From JAOUGY01 sp963785075 (GTDB taxonomy: Bacteria > Actinomycetota > Acidimicrobiia > Spongiisociales > ZC4RG35), in NCBI GenBank assembly GCA_963785075.1, contig CAWATW010000006.1:742325-806324 (forward strand): a DNA stretch of 64,000 bases, in the 5' to 3' direction. Shown piece by piece: positions 1 through 8,959 of the stretch. The translations under genes were made by a program, and so were the position numbers. The notes under the pieces were generated by a model, which saw only the letters and a list, made by a program, of their open reading frames with translations, did no database searches and was not told the origin of the DNA. Within the stretch, counting starts at the first letter, position 1. The number at the start of each line of letters is the position of its first letter.

Positions 1-1468
1 GTCCGCCCGAGAGGCTGGCCCCACGCTCGCCGATCTTCGTTCCGTACTCGTAGGGAAGCTCCTCGATGAAGTCGTGCGCCTTTGCCATCCTTGCGGCCGT
101 TTCGATCCGGGCGTCGTCGACGTCGAGACCGAAGCCGATGTTTCCCCGCACCGTGTCGTCGAACAAGAAGACATCCTGACCCACGAACGCGACCTCTCCC
201 GCCAGTGCCGATCGGGCAAACGAACGGAGGTCACGGCCGTCGATCGTGATCGATCCGGAGGAGGGATCCCACAGCCTCGCGAGCAAGGTCACGAGCGTGG
301 ACTTCCCAGAACCGGTCGGCCCGACGATCGCCACCGTCGTCTCCGGACGGATGTCGAGGTGGATCTGGTCGAGCACGAGCTCATCGCTCACGTACGAGAA
401 CGCAACATCCGTGGAGGTCACGGCGGCCCCCGTCGCAACACCGAGAGGGTCCTGGTCGCCGTAGGGCACGGATTCGTCGATGTCGAGCACCGCTTCCACG
501 CGGCGGTAGGCGGCCAGACTCCCTGACACCTCCCAGAGCACGAACCCGATCAGGCGGAGCGGGAATGCGATGAGCGAGAGCAGATAGACCATGGTCACGA
601 GGTCGCCTGCCGATACTTGGCCCTCCGACACCCGTGCGGCGCCCATCACCAGCAGTGCCACCGTGGTGATCGCGGGCAGCGCATCTTGGATCGAGTCATA
701 GAACGTGAATTTGCGGGCGAGCTCGATCAACTCGTCCCGAAGCCGGTGTGACGACCGTGTGAAGCGGTGCACCTCGAACTGCTCGCGCCCGAGCGCCTTC
801 ACGGTCAATGCGCCGTCGATCGATTCGTGTGCCACGCCGCTCACCTCGCCGCGAAGTGCCTGCACCGTTTCGAAACCGGAGAAGGTCGACCACGCCCCCT
901 TCACGTCGAGAGCGACCTTGATCATGAGTCCCAGCATGGTGATGAGCCCCAGGAGCGGATCGATGGTGAACACCACCACGATCGAACCGATCAAGAGCAT
1001 GAATGCGCCGGTGGCAAACGGGAAAGGCGAGAGCACATAGGTCGCCTGGGAGGCATCGGAGTCGCTCACGGCCAGCAGGTTGCCGGTCGACTGCCGGCGA
1101 AACCACACCAGCTCCAGCTGCATCAGGTGCTCCACCAGACTGGTCCTCAGGTCGGCCTGGGTGCGTCCCTGCATGTAGGTGGCACCCGTTCTCCGAATCA
1201 CGATGCCGGCCGCCTTCCACACCGAGATGGCCACCAGCGCCAAGACCGCCGGACGAAGGCGCCCGGCGACGGGCTGTCCTTCTTCGAGCACGGGGACCAC
1301 CAGATCGTCGGTGATCGCTCCGACCACCACGGCCGACACGACGATCGCTGCTGCGAAGTTGGCAGCCCCGAACACCCCGACCGAGAACGACCAGGGGTGT
1401 GCCTTGATGTAACGCGCCATGAGACGAGCACCGTCGAACACGACGCGACGAAGAGGAGGGGCCTGCAT
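1..1468 (-). CDS. ABC exporter half-transporter (membrane domain + ATPase), 3' end outside window
   Basis: Fused membrane/ATPase subunit of the ABC exporter type, which would dimerise in the cytoplasmic membrane; its substrate cannot be told. Only the first 489 residues are in the window. Hydrophobic helices fill roughly residues 28-320. The nucleotide-binding domain shows Walker A GPTGSGKST near residue 384 and a Q-loop VGQD near 430, and the frame leaves the window exactly in the signature LSGG, so Walker B and the D- and H-loops are not visible. Start taken as ATG at 1466-1468; there is no clear Shine-Dalgarno, and another in-frame ATG lies 16 codons further in. It diverges from the gene at 1599. 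Confidence 0.93.
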   Translation of the reverse strand, partial: MQAPPLRRVVFDGARLMARYIKAHPWSFSVGVFGAANFAAAIVVSAVVVGAITDDLVVPVLEEGQPVAGRLRPAVLALVAISVWKAAGIVIRRTGATYMQGRTQADLRTSLVEHLMQLELVWFRRQSTGNLLAVSDSDASQATYVLSPFPFATGAFMLLIGSIVVVFTIDPLLGLITMLGLMIKVALDVKGAWSTFSGFETVQALRGEVSGVAHESIDGALTVKALGREQFEVHRFTRSSHRLRDELIELARKFTFYDSIQDALPAITTVALLVMGAARVSEGQVSAGDLVTMVYLLSLIAFPLRLIGFVLWEVSGSLAAYRRVEAVLDIDESVPYGDQDPLGVATGAAVTSTDVAFSYVSDELVLDQIHLDIRPETTVAIVGPTGSGKSTLVTLLARLWDPSSGSITIDGRDLRSFARSALAGEVAFVGQDVFLFDDTVRGNIGFGLDVDDARIETAARMAKAHDFIEELPYEYGTKIGERGASLSGG

Positions 1469-1598
1469 CGCGGCAGATGGTACGACCCTCGAACCTCCCA
1501 CCACGTCGAATTCGAGACGCGCAATCGGGGATCGCCCCCATCCCGGATCAGGCCTTTCACCCATTGCTTTCCGACCCCCTGGCCCCGATCATGAAGAC

Positions 1599-2060
1599 AT
1601 GGAACCAACTGCGGGGCGAACCGACAGAACACTTCTCATCGTGATATCTGTGATCGTCGCCCTTGTGGCTCTGGCGTTGGCGGCGGTGTTGTTGCGCGGC
1701 GAGCCCGAACTGCTGGATGCGGCCACTCCAGAGGGCGTCGTCCAACGGTATGCCGCTGCAGTCATCGAAGGCGACGAACAGACCGCTGCTCTCTACCTGA
1801 CGGAACGGGCTCTGGACAACTGCGAGTTCTATCGGAATGGCAGCGACGAAAGCCTCCGTGTCTCCCTCATATCGACCAAGATCTTCGATGGAACGGCCGA
1901 CGTCACCGTCTCGATCACGACCAGCTACGGCGACGCGCCGCTTGGTGCTTCCGAGTACCGGACCGAGGAGACGTTCGATCTGCTGCAAGAGAACGGTGAG
2001 TGGAAGATCGACGGTGCCCCGTGGCAGCTGTCGACCGTGTGCCAGGAGGTGACCCCGTGA
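1599..2060 (+). CDS. Membrane-anchored protein of unknown function
   Basis: 153 residues. A short basic N-terminus is followed by one hydrophobic helix (about residues 13-34, IVISVIVALVALALAAVLL) and an extracytoplasmic domain of about 115 residues. The domain has the look of a DUF4878/NTF2-like fold (helical TPEGVVQRYAAAVIEGD, then strands ending in a GEWKIDG motif), but the family is not certain. The ATG at 1599 is chosen because the hydrophobic anchor follows directly. The stop codon overlaps the start of the next membrane protein (TGATG), so the two are probably translated together. Confidence 0.75.
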   Translation: MEPTAGRTDRTLLIVISVIVALVALALAAVLLRGEPELLDAATPEGVVQRYAAAVIEGDEQTAALYLTERALDNCEFYRNGSDESLRVSLISTKIFDGTADVTVSITTSYGDAPLGASEYRTEETFDLLQENGEWKIDGAPWQLSTVCQEVTP

Positions 2061-3742
2061 TGATTGGTATCTTTGCGGTACTGGTGCTCCTACTGGTCGC
2101 CGCCGGTGTTTTCGGAGTGGTTTGGTTGATCCGCCGTGGGGAGGACCACGCCGAAAGCAACGCCTCGGGGGCCGCCCGCAGGATCGTCCTGTATGCACTG
2201 TTGTTCTTGCTGGTATCGATCGCCGCCGTCGGCATCGCCGGTCTGTTGGGTCTGGTGATCCCCGCCGGCGGCGAAGAGATCGCCGGAAGCGACGTCACCG
2301 AGCTCGCCCGTTCGCTGGCCTTCACCCTGATCGCTGCCCCGATCACTGCCGGGTTCTGGTGGTTCCTGTGGAACCGCATGGATGAGGGCGAACGGGCATC
2401 GATCGGCTGGACGCTGTACGTCGCTCTGATGTCGTTCGTGTCGCTGATCGTGGCGAGCACCGCCCTCCTGTCCACCCTCGCCAACCTCGTGGACGGCGAG
2501 TGGAATGGTCGGACCTTTGCCACCGGGGCGGTGTGGGCGGGCGTCTGGGCCTGGCACCGTTGGATGAGCACACATCCCACGAAATCTCCCACGACTCTCA
2601 CCGACGTCGGACCGGTCGCCGGGTCGGCGTTCGGACTCGTCGTGGGCGCCGGCGGTCTGGTCGCGGTGCTCGCTTCTGTGTTCGGGACCGTGCTGGAGGG
2701 CTCTGATCGTCTGGTCGGAAACACACCCTGGTGGAATGTGCCGTTGCAGGGCCTCGTCTGGGCCTTCGGCGGCGGAATGATCTGGTGGTGGTATTGGATC
2801 CGGGACGACATGCGCCACACTGAGACGGGGCTCTCGGACACCTCGGTGGTGCTGCTGGGCACCGTTGCCCCCGCCGCCGCCGCGATAGTGGGAACCGGTG
2901 CCCTGATCTTCACGTTGCTGGCAGGCGCCTTCGGACCTGATCCCTTCTCCGAGGTCGACGAAGCCGTGCCAGGAGCGACGGCTGCCCTTCTGGTGGGTGC
3001 CCTGATATGGGCGTACCACCGTGTGGTGCTCGCCGAACGTGAGGTGCCAGCGCAGCGAGCGGCCCGCCTGCTGCTCTCGGGGATCGGCCTCGTCATCGCT
3101 GCGTCGGGCATCGGCGTCGTTGTCAACGCCCTGTTGGAGGCTTTGACGCAATCGCTGGTTGACACCGACCGACTCGACCTGCTGTTCGGCGGTCTCTCGG
3201 CGCTGGTCGTCGGAGCCCCGGTTTGGTACGCGTATTGGAGGCCGGCATCGACTGTCGATGAAAGAGAGGTCGCTTCGACCGGGCGGAGCGTCTACCTGGT
3301 GGCAGTCTTCGGAGTCTCGGCTCTCACCGCACTCATCACCGTGCTGGTGATCGGCTTCCGGTTGTTCGAGTACCTCCTCGATTCCGGTGAGTCCCTCGTC
3401 GACCAGATCAGGGCGCCGCTGGGACTGTTGGTGGCCGCAGGCCTCGTCGCCGGCTATCACTATCCGGTCTGGCGACGCGACCGTAGGCATGCCGAGCAGG
3501 TCGCCGTTCCCAAGAGGATCAAGCACGTGATCTTGGTCACCGGTTCGGATCCCGATCCGATTCGGGAGCTGATCCACGACACGACGGGTGCCGCCGTGAC
3601 CGTGTGGAGACGAGCTGACGTCCACGACGGCCATCCCAGCCCTGAGCACCTCGTCGAGGCACTCGACGGAGCATCGGGTGACCGGGTCATGGTGGTCACC
3701 GGACCGGGTGCGCATCTGGAAGTGATCCCACTTCGCGACTGA
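2060..3742 (+). CDS. Polytopic membrane protein with DUF5671-like repeats
   Basis: 560 residues, mostly membrane helices. About four repeated units each combine two or three hydrophobic helices with a short polar W/Y-x-x-W/H-R segment (for example AWHRWMS, WWWYWIRDD, WAYHRVVLAE, WYAYWRPAS, YHYPVWRRD), which matches the internally repeated DUF5671 type. A soluble tail of about 70 residues (from VPKRIKHVILVTGSDPD) lies at the C-terminus. Function unknown. Start: AGGAGG at 2044-2049 serves ATG 2060 (10 nt) or GTG 2057 (7 nt); ATG is used because it overlaps the previous stop. Probably an operon with the 1599 gene. Confidence 0.8.
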   Translation: MIGIFAVLVLLLVAAGVFGVVWLIRRGEDHAESNASGAARRIVLYALLFLLVSIAAVGIAGLLGLVIPAGGEEIAGSDVTELARSLAFTLIAAPITAGFWWFLWNRMDEGERASIGWTLYVALMSFVSLIVASTALLSTLANLVDGEWNGRTFATGAVWAGVWAWHRWMSTHPTKSPTTLTDVGPVAGSAFGLVVGAGGLVAVLASVFGTVLEGSDRLVGNTPWWNVPLQGLVWAFGGGMIWWWYWIRDDMRHTETGLSDTSVVLLGTVAPAAAAIVGTGALIFTLLAGAFGPDPFSEVDEAVPGATAALLVGALIWAYHRVVLAEREVPAQRAARLLLSGIGLVIAASGIGVVVNALLEALTQSLVDTDRLDLLFGGLSALVVGAPVWYAYWRPASTVDEREVASTGRSVYLVAVFGVSALTALITVLVIGFRLFEYLLDSGESLVDQIRAPLGLLVAAGLVAGYHYPVWRRDRRHAEQVAVPKRIKHVILVTGSDPDPIRELIHDTTGAAVTVWRRADVHDGHPSPEHLVEALDGASGDRVMVVTGPGAHLEVIPLRD

Positions 3743-3902
3743 CCCTCTGACAACTCGCTCTGTTCCGCCTGCGCTGGGACCTGGTCGTGTCCGAATTCGT
3801 CTCGGCGATCACCTCGTCGACGGATCCGTGACCATCACCACCACAGCCGGCGGGAGCGATGATCGCCAAGAGGCACGCAACGAGAGGACGAATGCGATCC
3901 AT
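3696..3902 (-). CDS. Possible small lipoprotein or lipoprotein remnant
   Basis: 68-residue frame opening with a textbook lipoprotein signal: MDRIRP, a hydrophobic core LVACLLAIIAPA, then the lipobox APAGC with the acylated Cys at residue 20. The rest (GGDGHGSVDEVIAETNSD, then an arginine-rich stretch) looks less coding-like and its last 47 nt overlap the convergent gene ending at 3742. It could be a genuine small lipoprotein or the stub of a longer gene broken downstream. It lies between the two plus-strand membrane protein genes. Confidence 0.4.
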   Translation of the reverse strand: MDRIRPLVACLLAIIAPAGCGGDGHGSVDEVIAETNSDTTRSQRRRNRASCQRVSREVGSLPDAHPVR

Positions 3903-3971
3903 CTTCCTACCCCGCACATGGGTGGAAGTCTGCGAAAATGCGAGCGCACCGATCAAGGAGAACGCACCGAC

Positions 3972-4697
3972 ATGGCCAACCCCGTCCTGACCCGAGGTTT
4001 CAAACGACCCTCCGACCCGATGGTGGTCGAGGATCGCATGACAGGCCCCGGTGTGACGCGGGCCACGCTCACACTCTTCGGTCTGTTCCTTGCCGCCGGT
4101 ACCTGGGGTTGGTTCCAGGTCGACGTCAGTGGAGCGCTGCCGAGCTGGTTCATGGTTGCGCTGCTCGTCGGGCTCGGCGCCGTCATCGTCGGCATGTTCA
4201 AGCCGGCGTGGGCGCGATTCATCGGTCCCGTCTATGCCATCGCCGAGGGTGCACTGGTCGGTGCGATCTCCAGCATCTACGGCTCGATGTACGACGGTAT
4301 CGTCGGCCAGGCGATCCTCGGGACGCTGCTCACGACGGTGATCATGGCCGTGCTGTACGCAACCCGAACCATCAGAGTGACCGAGAAGTTCCGGTCGGTG
4401 GTGATCGGGGCCACGATGGGCATCTTCGCGTTCTATCTCGTGTCGCTCGGCCTCAGCTTCTTCAACATCGAGATTCCGTTCCTGTTCGGTGGCGGCCCGC
4501 TCGGGATCTTGTTCAGTGTCGGCGTCATCATCCTGGCGGCTTTCAACCTCATGCTGGACTTCGATCTGATCGAGCGAGGCGTGAAGGGCGGCGCCCCCGC
4601 CTACATGAACTGGTACGCAGGGTTCGGCTTGCTCGTGACGATGGTCTGGCTGTACCTGGAGATCCTCCGTCTGCTGGCCAAGCTCCAGCGCGACTGA
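3972..4697 (+). CDS. Bax inhibitor-1/YccA family membrane protein (BaxI_1 type)
   Basis: 241 residues with seven predicted membrane helices. The N-terminal NPVLTRGF motif and the PGVTRATLTLFGLF helix are typical of the actinobacterial BaxI_1 branch of the YccA/BI-1 family. Family members are inner-membrane proteins linked to ion leak or protease control; the role here is not known. Conserved acidic residues occur in the last helices (LMLDFDLIERG). Start ATG 3972 has AAGGAG about 10 nt upstream. A monocistronic unit by layout. Confidence 0.9.
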   Translation: MANPVLTRGFKRPSDPMVVEDRMTGPGVTRATLTLFGLFLAAGTWGWFQVDVSGALPSWFMVALLVGLGAVIVGMFKPAWARFIGPVYAIAEGALVGAISSIYGSMYDGIVGQAILGTLLTTVIMAVLYATRTIRVTEKFRSVVIGATMGIFAFYLVSLGLSFFNIEIPFLFGGGPLGILFSVGVIILAAFNLMLDFDLIERGVKGGAPAYMNWYAGFGLLVTMVWLYLEILRLLAKLQRD

Positions 4698-5013
4698 CGC
4701 CGGCTCTTCACGAGAGGTCAGGGGACACGGGCACGGCCGGTGTCCGTGAGCACAGGACATCTCCCCAGAGGGCGCATGGTCGATCGCCGTCCGGGCATGA
4801 AGAGGGCACAGCACCATGAGGTCGATCCGTGCCGCGTCGACGACCGAGCTGCTCGAGTCCGGGTGTGAGCTGCGCATCCCCGACCAGGTCGCCATCGAGC
4901 TCGTCGAGCGAGGAGCACCGTTCCCGCCGTAGACGAGGGCGCCGACTCTCCGAACAGCACTCCTCGAGGTGACAGCAGCGAGCTGTCTTCACGGCGGCGG
5001 CGTGACGTTGCGT
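4698..5013. other. Intergenic stretch with no secure gene
   Basis: 316 bases between convergent genes. The only coding-like frame seen is the 38-codon one at 4816-4932, listed separately. No strong terminator hairpin followed by a T-run was found. Confidence 0.5.
4816..4932 (+). CDS. Candidate 38-residue small protein
   Basis: An ATG-to-TAG frame of 38 codons with protein-like composition: a short amphipathic start (MRSIRAASTTELLE), an ELRIPDQVAIELVE segment and a PFPP end. A weak purine run (AAGAGGG) precedes the ATG. No family recognised. It could be chance in a GC-rich spacer, so confidence is low. Confidence 0.25.
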   Translation: MRSIRAASTTELLESGCELRIPDQVAIELVERGAPFPP

Positions 5014-5883
5014 TCAGAACGAGGAGATGGCCCAGGAAGCGACCCGCCGCGCGCGATTGGCGTCGCCGAAGAATCCCGATCGTTGGGCCCACAAACCGAA
5101 CTCGACCGCGTGCACGAGGATCCACCCGTACACCCTGGGCTCGTCCAGGTCCCCGGCCGCGGCCGATACCACCTGGCCGGGTTCGATCGACGACGTGTCC
5201 CAACGGTCCACCAGGAACGGGAAGAGGCCGTAGGCTGCCTCTCCGATCACCGGTTTCGGGTCGCTCAGCTTCCATGACCGGGTCGCACTGGTTCGAACGT
5301 GTGAGGAATAGAGATCCTCGTTGACCACGGCTGCGTCTCGCGACCCGAGGAGGTAGCCGGCGGTCATGTCTGCCCGATCCACGATCTCGGCCGAGAAGGG
5401 TTGGCCCAGTTCCCGATTCGACTCTGCGAGGGCACCCGGTCGGTAGCGGTCGGCGAGGTCGGGGTAGGATTGATCCGCCGGGAGCACGGTGCTCCTGTGG
5501 AGCTCACCGATGATTCGAGCCGCCTCCTCGGCCGGCACCGCCCACAGGTTGGGCCCGGTCAGGTGTTCGAGAAGGAGTGCCCCCGAGTCCAGATCGACGT
5601 CGTAGATGTCCACGACCGATGGGTGTTCTGCATGTGATTGCAGCCACCGGGCCTCGGCCCGGAACATCGCGTCCGGGTAGGTGAACTTCACCACTGCGGT
5701 GGCCGATCTCGTCCGCACCGGCACGATCAAACCGAGATCTCCATGGGTGGGCTGACCGACGGCGCCCAGCTCCCACTCGGCGAAGAGCCGCTCGGCTGTT
5801 GCCGGCAACTCCTGAACCCAGCTGACGGCCTCAGGCCCAACTCGATGCTCGATTTGTGCGGCGAATTCGGCAGGAACTTTCAT
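5014..5883 (-). CDS. APH(6)/hydroxyurea-type phosphotransferase homologue with altered catalytic loop
   Basis: 289 residues, the usual length for the aminoglycoside/hydroxyurea phosphotransferase family (APH_6_hur): N-terminal SWVQELPATAERLFAEWEL, a kinase-like N-lobe with TAVVKFT holding the ATP-binding Lys, hinge LLLEHLTGPNL, and C-lobe DPKPVIGEAAYGL holding the metal Asp. The catalytic loop, normally HGDLHxxNVL, reads NEDLYSSHVR here: the Asp is kept but His and Asn appear exchanged. Activity may be changed or lost. ATG at 5881-5883 is chosen because similarity begins there; the frame is open further upstream. Substrate unknown. Confidence 0.8.
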   Translation of the reverse strand: MKVPAEFAAQIEHRVGPEAVSWVQELPATAERLFAEWELGAVGQPTHGDLGLIVPVRTRSATAVVKFTYPDAMFRAEARWLQSHAEHPSVVDIYDVDLDSGALLLEHLTGPNLWAVPAEEAARIIGELHRSTVLPADQSYPDLADRYRPGALAESNRELGQPFSAEIVDRADMTAGYLLGSRDAAVVNEDLYSSHVRTSATRSWKLSDPKPVIGEAAYGLFPFLVDRWDTSSIEPGQVVSAAAGDLDEPRVYGWILVHAVEFGLWAQRSGFFGDANRARRVASWAISSF

Positions 5884-6314
5884 TCGAGTGGGCCCGATGA
5901 TGGCAGTTGAGGCCCGATCCGCCGGAAGCCGTCCGAACGGGGCCACCCTGCGGCCTCGACCCGGGCGTCGGGGCCGCAACCCTCTTGGGAGTTCGCTGCG
6001 GTCGGCGGCGCAATCGAAACCGCTGCGCACGATCCCGCCAAGGAGGCGGGTTGCCAAAGGGGCGGCGCGAAATGGCATCGTCGTTCGACGCCGGCCGACG
6101 GGCGTCCGGTTCCCGCCCTCATCCGCGATCCCGACCGTCCGCCGACGCAACGTGTTTCCGGTGTGGCCCCTTGGAACGCTCTGAAACTCGCGCTTGCCCG
6201 AACCGGGCAATACTCTCCGGTGCATCAGCCGGCGGGTGAACCTGTCGGCGGGAGTGGGAGAACGGAACAGGTGACGGAACCAGATCGCAGCCCCCGACGA
6301 CTTCGTCCGTGGCG
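5884..6314. other. Divergent intergenic region, possibly a structured leader
   Basis: About 430 bases between the divergent kinase and transporter genes, with no coding frame I would defend. It contains short stem-loops (CCCGCC-AAGGA-GGCGGG near 6043-6058; GGGCG...CGCCC near 6109-6128) and a purine-rich stretch just before the transporter start. I could not match it to a known riboswitch. Confidence 0.4.
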
Positions 6315-8501
6315 ATGACACAACCGGCGTCGGCCGGCGTCGCCGCGCAACGGGTTGGTTTGGGCACGTTCGGGGGAGTCTTCACACCCTCGATCCTCAC
6401 CATCCTCGGTGTGATCATGTACCTGCGGTTCGGCTGGGTCGTGGGCAACGCCGGGCTGACGGGTGCGATGGCAATCGTGACGATCGCCACTGCGATCACG
6501 TTCCTCACCGGCCTTTCCATCTCTCAGATAGCCACCGACCAGCGCATCAAGACCGGGGGCGCCTACTACATGATCAGCCGGGCGCTCGGGATCGAAGTGG
6601 GTGGAGCGATCGGCATCCCGCTCTACCTGGCACAGGCGCTGTCGGTCGCCCTCTACACGATCGGTTTCGCGGAGAGCCTCTCAGCCGTCTTCCCGGTACT
6701 CGATCAACGATTGGTCGCCGCCGTCACGACGGTCGGCGTAACGGCTCTCGCTCTGATCTCGGCCCGCACGGCGATCCGCGTCCAGTACTTCATCATGGCC
6801 GGGATCGTGCTCTCGCTGATCTCGTTCTTCTTCGGGGGTTCGGTGGCCGAATCCTCGGTGAGCACCGACTTCGTCCGAGTGGGCTTCTGGCAGGTCTTCG
6901 CGGTCTTCTTCCCTGCCGTCACCGGGATCATGGCCGGGGTGAACATGAGCGGCGACCTCGCCGATCCGCGTCGATCCATCCCCAAGGGAACCATGGCGGC
7001 CATCGGCGTGAGCTACGTCATCTACATGGCCATACCCTGGTTCCTGTCGAGCCGCGCCGACGCCGCGACGTTGGTGTCCGACCCTCTGATCATGAGACGA
7101 ATCGCCGTCGTGGGTGAGGCGATCCTGGTTGGTGTGTGGGGTGCCACACTTTCGAGTGCGCTCGGCTCGATCCTGGGAGCACCCCGCATCCTCCAGGCGC
7201 TTGCCCGGGACAACATCCTCCCCAGACCGCTCCGCATCTTCGGTCGAGGATCCGGGCCCGACGACGAACCACGACTCGGGACCTATCTCTCACTCGGCGT
7301 CGCGCTCACCGCCGTGGCCCTGGGTGATCTCAATGTGATCGCACCCATCCTCACGATGTTCTTCCTCGCCTCGTATGCGGTGGTCAACGTGGTCTCGGCC
7401 GTCGAACGGTTTCTGAGGAGCCCGTCGTTCCGACCGACGTTCAAGGTGCACTGGGCGCTCTCGCTGCTCGGTGCCGCCGGATGCTCTGCGGTGATGTTCT
7501 TGATCAACCCGGTGGCAACGCTTGTCGCCGCGATCGTGGTGGTCGGGATCTATCTCTGGCTCCAGAGCCGGGGCCTGAGGACCACCTGGGGAGACGTCAG
7601 ACAGGGTGCGTGGCAGGCCTTGATCCGCTGGGGTCTCCTCAACGTCCGATCCTCGGATCACGCCAAGAACTGGCGGCCGAACTTCCTCGTGCTGGCGGGC
7701 AGCCCATCAAAACGCTGGTATCTGATCGACTTCGCCAACAGCGTTTCACACGACCGCGGAATCCTGAGCGTGGCAACGATCCTCCCCGAGACGACCACGA
7801 CAGACCGGAAACGGCAACTCACGGCGACGATCCGGGACCACCTCGAAGAACGCAGTGTGGAGGCGTTGGTGCGGGTGGTCTCTGCCCCCAATCCGTACGT
7901 GGGGGTGGCTGTGCTCGTCGAGGCATACGGCCTCGGCAGCCTGGTGCCCAACACGGTGCTCCTGGGCGACGGCATGACCACGAGCGATCCCAAGGAGTAC
8001 GCCCAGATGGTGGCGCGGATCCATCACGCCAACCGGAGCGTCGTCATCGTGAGAAGCAACGACACACGAGCGTTTGGCGAACGGCGCAGAATCGACGTGT
8101 GGCTCCACGGGATCCGCGGCAACGGTGCGCTGATGATCACGCTGGCCGACCTCCTGTCCAAGAGCCTCGAGTGGAGGCAGGGTTCGGTCACCGTTCGGAT
8201 GATCGTCGGCAGCCCGGAGGGCGCCACCGAGGCGTCCCGCAACCTCGAGAAGCTCATCGAGGCCGCCCGCATCGAAGCCGGCGTCGAGGTCATCGTCGAC
8301 GCCCGGCCCCCGACGGTGGTGATCTCTGAGAAATCGAGCCAGGCCGACATCGCCTTCCTCGGGCTGGCAACGCCGAGCCGGGACGAACCGGCGGAGTTCG
8401 CAGACCAGCTCCAGCTGTTGTTCGAACGCACACAGGACGTGCCCACGGTGGCGTACGTGTTGGCCTCGCCGGAGGCCAACATCGAACACATCTTGCGCTA
8501 G
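6315..8501 (+). CDS. SLC12-type cation-chloride cotransporter / APC superfamily permease
   Basis: 728 residues. The N-terminal two thirds carry about twelve membrane helices; the opening GTFGGVFTPSILTILGVIMYLR and the unwound TGGAYYMISRALG segment are typical of SLC12-like permeases. After about residue 430 comes a cytosolic domain (NWRPNFLVLAGSPSKRW, later RNGALMITLADLLSKS-like) as in Na-K-Cl cotransporters, two beta-alpha units resembling nucleotide-binding folds. Likely symport of cations with chloride, or of amino acids. ATG 6315 is used; an in-frame GTG lies at 6309. No clear Shine-Dalgarno. It ends 4 nt inside the convergent MOSC gene. Confidence 0.88.
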   Translation: MTQPASAGVAAQRVGLGTFGGVFTPSILTILGVIMYLRFGWVVGNAGLTGAMAIVTIATAITFLTGLSISQIATDQRIKTGGAYYMISRALGIEVGGAIGIPLYLAQALSVALYTIGFAESLSAVFPVLDQRLVAAVTTVGVTALALISARTAIRVQYFIMAGIVLSLISFFFGGSVAESSVSTDFVRVGFWQVFAVFFPAVTGIMAGVNMSGDLADPRRSIPKGTMAAIGVSYVIYMAIPWFLSSRADAATLVSDPLIMRRIAVVGEAILVGVWGATLSSALGSILGAPRILQALARDNILPRPLRIFGRGSGPDDEPRLGTYLSLGVALTAVALGDLNVIAPILTMFFLASYAVVNVVSAVERFLRSPSFRPTFKVHWALSLLGAAGCSAVMFLINPVATLVAAIVVVGIYLWLQSRGLRTTWGDVRQGAWQALIRWGLLNVRSSDHAKNWRPNFLVLAGSPSKRWYLIDFANSVSHDRGILSVATILPETTTTDRKRQLTATIRDHLEERSVEALVRVVSAPNPYVGVAVLVEAYGLGSLVPNTVLLGDGMTTSDPKEYAQMVARIHHANRSVVIVRSNDTRAFGERRRIDVWLHGIRGNGALMITLADLLSKSLEWRQGSVTVRMIVGSPEGATEASRNLEKLIEAARIEAGVEVIVDARPPTVVISEKSSQADIAFLGLATPSRDEPAEFADQLQLLFERTQDVPTVAYVLASPEANIEHILR

Positions 8502-8959
8502 AGGACCGCCACAGGGTCCCCCTGAGCCACTGCGCCGCCTGCCAGCACCCTGGCGTACATGCGGCTCTGGCCCGGGTGGAGATCGAAGTCCATCCTTCGG
8601 AAGTCCCGATCGGTGAACCACTGGGCGTTCTTGCTGCACGGCGTCGCCGGGTCCACGATCTCCAGCACCACGTCCTCGCCGATCCGCAGGTGCGTGCCCG
8701 GCACGACAACCGCCCAGTCGATACCCGAGACGGTGAGGTTCTCGCCCGCCGAACCGGGCGCCATGGGGTGACCTTCGGCCTGGAAACGCTCGATCACCTC
8801 GAGCGAGAAGAGGCAGACCGCCTTGTCGGGGCCGCCGTGATGCCGTCGATCGGCTTGGACGTCGCCGGCGAGGCCGTCCGAGTCGATGATTGCCTTCGCA
8901 ACTGGGAGCTTCGGCACTCCACCATCGGACATGTTGATGCTGTGAACCCTGCCTGTCAT
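8498..8959 (-). CDS. MOSC domain protein
   Basis: 153 residues forming a stand-alone MOSC domain, the sulfur-carrier fold found in molybdenum cofactor sulfurases and YiiM-like proteins. Motifs visible: GDVQADRRHHGGPDKAV (beta-strand and His-rich loop), GENLTVSG, and the conserved Cys in PATPCSKNAQW. YiiM-type proteins act in reductive detoxification with the molybdenum cofactor; the substrate here is unknown. The start ATG overlaps the stop of the upstream FAS1-OmpA gene by one base (8959), so translation is coupled. moaA and mobA elsewhere in the window fit cofactor use. Confidence 0.9.
   Translation of the reverse strand: MTGRVHSINMSDGGVPKLPVAKAIIDSDGLAGDVQADRRHHGGPDKAVCLFSLEVIERFQAEGHPMAPGSAGENLTVSGIDWAVVVPGTHLRIGEDVVLEIVDPATPCSKNAQWFTDRDFRRMDFDLHPGQSRMYARVLAGGAVAQGDPVAVL

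Noticed and set aside
3743..4895. Long minus-strand frames through the BaxI gene and similar frames opposite nuo, cimA and FtsX genes
   Set aside because: They are low-complexity, Arg/His/Asp-rich translations opposite well-supported genes, the usual shadow frames of GC-rich DNA.
6040..6135. Possible tRNA on the plus strand: the reverse complement translates as GGNRTPVG, a peptide that often comes from tRNA genes
   Set aside because: The T-loop would read TCCGGTT instead of TTCRANN, the stem does not close with a 7-base loop, and no D-arm or acceptor stem can be drawn.
6170..6314. c-di-AMP (ydaO) riboswitch before the transporter
   Set aside because: A few ydaO-like words occur (GGGTGAA, GGGAGTGG) but the conserved closing part and overall order are missing.
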